From assembly GCA_028717765.1 (NCBI GenBank), contig JAQUNE010000058.1:1-8118 (forward strand): a DNA stretch of 8,118 nucleotides, in the 5' to 3' direction. This DNA is from Candidatus Omnitrophota bacterium (GTDB lineage: Bacteria > Omnitrophota > Koll11 > Gygaellales > Profunditerraquicolaceae). Below, piece after piece: positions 5,490 through 8,118 of the stretch. The stretch's first letter is position 1. Each line of letters opens with the position of its first letter. Below the pieces are notes generated by a model. It did no database searches. It saw nothing but the letters and a program-made list of their open reading frames with translations, and was not told the origin of the DNA. The position numbers and the translations under genes are program-made.

Positions 5490-6379
5490 TCATTCACGGA
5501 AGAAATTAAATCACCGGGACAATTATCCGCGCTCGGTTTTCCAGGATGATCAATCATGGATATAGCTGCCTTGATTTTGTTTGGGATCCTGGGCAGAGAA
5601 TAATCTCCGGTTATATCTAAACCAATGATATCTAAATTCTCCCGCATCAACCTCAACATAGTTAAAAGCTGTTCTAATTGCAGGAATCCTTCCTCCCAAT
5701 TAGTAAGCGCATAATCGCCCCGCAAACAATCCTTGTCAATTGAAATATAGACCTTCCCTGTAGGCAGGCGCCGGATTAATTTCAGGGTAAATGCGGCTAA
5801 ATCTTCTTTTTCTAACTGGCTCCAAATAATCTTATTTGAAAAAAAACCTTTTTGAATGGTAATTGACCGGTTCTGCGCAACATGCCTGAAATAGACCCGG
5901 CTCGGTTTGTGCCTATAAGGATAAATTTCAAGCCGGCCGGAAGCTAAAGCTCCGAGATTGGCTGTCTGTAACGCCGGGAAGGATAAATCCTCGGAACCTG
6001 CGCCAATAAGTATGCATTTAGTAATATTTTTATTCTTCAGGGCCTGGCTTACCCAGGAGCCACAGGCAAAACGCGGCGGCAGAATATCCCAATCCGGGTG
6101 AAAATCAAAAACAACCAGGCAGGCGGCTGCATCAATCCGGCTGACCAAAATTTCACTAATGTGGTGGAAATCTCCGGAGCCCAAAAAATAGGGATAATTC
6201 TTATTGCCTGAGGCAAGAGTGCTTAAAATTTTTTTACGCACGCCCGGAGACATAAAAAGCCTGGCGCGATGAGCCAGGCTTATAAAATCCACGATCTCTG
6301 CCGGGTATGCAGAAAAAAGCTTACGCTGGGCAATAATACTGTTATCAAAATTCAAAACGCGGATGCCCCTATCCAGCAT
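5450..6379 (-). CDS. Divergent arginase/agmatinase-fold (ureohydrolase-like) protein
   Basis: A 309-residue protein of typical arginase length that retains all the metal-ligand positions in altered motifs. GSGDFHHIS at 67-75 replaces the usual GGDHS, with His72 or His73 as ligand. VVFDFHPDWD at 89-98 replaces DAHxD, with Asp92, His94 and Asp96. YISIDKDCL at 211-219 gives Asp215 and Asp217. CGSWVSQAL (106-114) and GLDITGDYS (253-261) look like family-specific motifs. The PGTGTP-type substrate loop of arginases is absent; GDYALTNWEEG occupies its place. A binuclear-metal hydrolase on a C-N bond is likely, but the substrate need not be arginine or agmatine. It starts 9 bases after the class III aminotransferase stop without a Shine-Dalgarno, suggesting coupling. 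ATG 6379 is chosen because GIRVLNFDNS right after it looks like a first strand. Confidence 0.75.
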   Translation of the reverse strand: MLDRGIRVLNFDNSIIAQRKLFSAYPAEIVDFISLAHRARLFMSPGVRKKILSTLASGNKNYPYFLGSGDFHHISEILVSRIDAAACLVVFDFHPDWDILPPRFACGSWVSQALKNKNITKCILIGAGSEDLSFPALQTANLGALASGRLEIYPYRHKPSRVYFRHVAQNRSITIQKGFFSNKIIWSQLEKEDLAAFTLKLIRRLPTGKVYISIDKDCLRGDYALTNWEEGFLQLEQLLTMLRLMRENLDIIGLDITGDYSLPRIPNKIKAAISMIDHPGKPSADNCPGDLISSVNEKVNLSLLEEIFP

Positions 6380-6388
6380 AAGGAAATT

Positions 6389-7804
6389 TTATGATTTCTT
6401 TAACGCTCTATTCAATGCCTCTTCAAAAAGTTCAACCCCTAAATCAATTTCTTCCTCAGTAATATAAAAAGACGGGGCCAGAGTGAAGACATTTTTATAA
6501 TACCCCCCGACATCAAGGATCAGGCCCCTGCGTTTTCCCCTCACATTCAAAGAGCCGCTTAATCCCAAATTCACAATCTTGTCCGTAAGCTCTTTGTTAG
6601 GAGTATAGCCGTCTCTTTCGCATATTTCCATTCTTAAAGCAAGGCCAAGGCCGTCCACGTCGCCTATCTGCGGGTATTTCTTCTGCAATTTCTTAAGTTG
6701 CGAAATAAAATACTGGCCTTTCCTGGGGACAGACGTAGAAAAATCCGATTCTTCAATCAGTTTCATTACTTCAAGGCCGACAGCTGTGCCAAGGGGATTG
6801 CTTGAAAAGGTGGAATGGGTTGAACCCGGAGGAAAAACATCCGGAGAAATCAATTTTTCTTTAGCCCAGACTCCGCTTATCGGGTTTAATCCATTGGTCA
6901 GGGCTTTGCCAAAAACAATAATATCCGGGGTAATGTTAAAATGCTCAATCGCCCAGAATTTACCCGTGCGGAAGAACCCCATCTGTATCTCATCGTCAAC
7001 AAAAAGGATCCCATAGTGATCCAGGATATCTTTCAACCTTGAATAATACTCCTGCGGAGGAACGATATAGCCTCCTGTACCCTGGACTGCTTCAGCGTAA
7101 AAGGCGGCAAACTCACACTTGTTATTCTTCTTATTTACTACCGAATAATATTCGGTCTCGAAAAGCCGCTCAAACTGTTTCAAGCAATACAAATCACAGA
7201 AATCCCTCTTCTTATCATAAGGGCATCTAAAACAATAAGGATACGGCACAAACATCGCCCTGTCCCCGAAATGGCCGAAACGCTCCCTGTATCTAAAACT
7301 CGAGGTAATTGCCGAAGCAGCCAACGTCCGGCCATGGTAGCCGCCCATAAAAGCAAAAACAAGGCTCCTGCCGGTATGATTGCGCACTAATTTCAGCGAG
7401 TCTTCCAAAGCGCTTGAGCCGCCGACATTAAAATGGATCCTCCCTTTTTCTTCAAAGGTCCGCTGGCTCTTTTGCGCCAATTTTGCGGCTAACTGGATTT
7501 TCTCGGCATGGAGATACTGACAGGCCAGCTGCGGAAGGGTATCAATCTGTTTCTTTAGCGCTTCATTCAAACGCTGGTTCCTGTATCCGAAATTAACTGC
7601 CGAATACCACATCTGTAAATCCAGATATTCTATGCCTTGATGGTCATAAAGATAGCTGCCTTCTGCGCTCTTAAATATATCCAGCTTCTCGGCGTAATGT
7701 ACCGTATCCCCCCATGAACAATATTTCGCTTCCAGATCCAGCAATTCATCATCGGAAGACTCTTTCTTGCCTTTCGGCGCTTTAGCTAATTGTTTTGGGC
7801 TCAT
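6389..7804 (-). CDS. Class III PLP aminotransferase (ornithine/putrescine/GABA-type)
   Basis: A 471-residue omega-aminotransferase-type enzyme. An N-terminal basic, low-complexity stretch (1-20) precedes the catalytic core. Motifs: FNVGGSSALEDSLKLVR at 125-141 (cofactor phosphate loop), GGYHGRT at 154-160 (aromatic and His around the ring), FVDDEIQMGFFRTG at 268-281 with Asp271 at the pyridine nitrogen, IIVFGKALTNGL at 295-306 with Lys300 as Schiff-base lysine, and THSTFSSNPLG at 329-339 contacting phosphate. An insert with Cys191, Cys194, Cys203 and Cys207 (CFRCP and CDLYC) is found in some subgroups of this family. Likely it moves a terminal amino group of an omega-amino acid or diamine to a 2-oxoacid. 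ATG 7804 overlaps the upstream TGA (ATGA), with AGAGGAAG five bases before it. The adjacent arginase-fold gene suggests an arginine- or polyamine-like substrate, but this is inference. Confidence 0.88.
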   Translation of the reverse strand: MSPKQLAKAPKGKKESSDDELLDLEAKYCSWGDTVHYAEKLDIFKSAEGSYLYDHQGIEYLDLQMWYSAVNFGYRNQRLNEALKKQIDTLPQLACQYLHAEKIQLAAKLAQKSQRTFEEKGRIHFNVGGSSALEDSLKLVRNHTGRSLVFAFMGGYHGRTLAASAITSSFRYRERFGHFGDRAMFVPYPYCFRCPYDKKRDFCDLYCLKQFERLFETEYYSVVNKKNNKCEFAAFYAEAVQGTGGYIVPPQEYYSRLKDILDHYGILFVDDEIQMGFFRTGKFWAIEHFNITPDIIVFGKALTNGLNPISGVWAKEKLISPDVFPPGSTHSTFSSNPLGTAVGLEVMKLIEESDFSTSVPRKGQYFISQLKKLQKKYPQIGDVDGLGLALRMEICERDGYTPNKELTDKIVNLGLSGSLNVRGKRRGLILDVGGYYKNVFTLAPSFYITEEEIDLGVELFEEALNRALKKS

Positions 7805-8118
7805 ATTAACTTCCTCTTTAGATAGACATAAACATCTTTTAGGTTGATAAAAGACATATAATTCAGTTTACTGTCTTTAAGGTGCCTGAGCAGATGGTCC
7901 TTTGCAAATACGACGTGCGCATATTTTGCCGGACAGGCATCGGACTGGCCATCGCCAACATAAATTATTATAGAACCTTTTAAAGACTTCGCCAAAAGGT
8001 TCTTTGTTTTACAATGCGCGCAAATTTGGCAATCTTTATCTTTAAACGGATAGTCCGTAATTACCTTGCCCCTTGAAAAACTTAATTTATTGGCATAAAC
8101 TTTCAGCTTATTTATCCC
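7801..8118 (-). CDS. HAD-superfamily phosphatase, MtnX/SerB-like, C-terminal part (start beyond right edge)
   Basis: The frame ending at TGA 7803-7801 stays open to the right edge: I translated 7996-8118 by hand and found no stop, so 105 codons of a longer gene are visible. The upstream part reads GINKLKVYANKLSFSRGKV, then a Cys cluster CQICAHCK, and leads into IIIYVGDGQSDACPAKYAHV. VGDGQSD is HAD motif IV with two acidic Mg2+ ligands. VYANKLSF, the CK motif and VFAKDHLL match the layout of MtnX-like 2-hydroxy-3-keto-5-methylthiopentenyl-phosphate phosphatases and phosphoserine phosphatases. The catalytic DxDGT motif must lie beyond the window. It is a small phosphomonoesterase of unknown substrate. 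It overlaps the class III aminotransferase by 4 nt. An internal TTG at 7995 is not a credible start because the homologous sequence continues upstream of it. Confidence 0.75.
   Translation of the reverse strand, partial: GINKLKVYANKLSFSRGKVITDYPFKDKDCQICAHCKTKNLLAKSLKGSIIIYVGDGQSDACPAKYAHVVFAKDHLLRHLKDSKLNYMSFINLKDVYVYLKRKLI

Noticed and set aside
7801..7995. A complete 64-codon gene starting at TTG 7995
   Set aside because: The reading frame and HAD-family similarity continue upstream without a stop to the right edge, so it is the end of a larger gene.
1..8118. CRISPR array, IS element, prophage or tRNA
   Set aside because: No spaced repeat array, transposase or integrase motifs, terminal inverted repeats or cloverleaf were seen; coding density accounts for nearly all of the window.

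Overview
The window reads as a compact bacterial chromosome segment: moderate-to-low GC by eye, almost no intergenic DNA, genes packed in overlapping or near-abutting operons, no rRNA, tRNA, IS element or CRISPR array. The protein style would fit an uncultured PVC-type lineage such as Omnitrophota, but this is an impression and no marker gene here fixes the taxonomy.

There are three transcription blocks. Block A (minus strand, 3201 down to the left edge) encodes a FemAB/CelD-like GNAT-fold protein, two small four-helix DMT/EamA half-transporters that overlap by 4 nt, an ArsB/NhaD/P-protein-type ion transporter, and the first two codons of a further gene with a strong Shine-Dalgarno. Block B (plus strand, 3358-5453) encodes a DegT/DnrJ/EryC1/StrS-type PLP aminotransferase starting at TTG and an Est30-like alpha/beta hydrolase. 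Block C (minus strand, right edge down to 5450) encodes the C-terminal part of an MtnX/phosphoserine-phosphatase-like HAD phosphatase, a class III PLP aminotransferase and a divergent arginase-fold protein.

Blocks A and B diverge from a 156-bp intergenic region that is the most structured DNA in the window. It holds two tandem 42-bp repeats, each with a perfect 7-bp dyad, and candidate divergent promoters. The repeats form an in-frame 26-codon upstream ORF that ends at a TAA only 3 nt before the GNAT start. Blocks B and C converge so tightly that their stop codons share the palindrome TTAA, which lies in one arm of a 9-bp inverted repeat.

Functionally the window is rich in nitrogen and PLP chemistry (two aminotransferases of different fold types, an arginase-fold enzyme, a GNAT-like transferase), together with a phosphatase, an esterase and three transporter proteins. 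Block C could be a short route from arginine or agmatine to an aldehyde, but the divergent arginase motifs and the HAD phosphatase do not fit that cleanly. Block A plus the DegT enzyme resembles the ingredients of cell-envelope amino modification. Both ideas are inferences from context and no pathway is established by the sequence.
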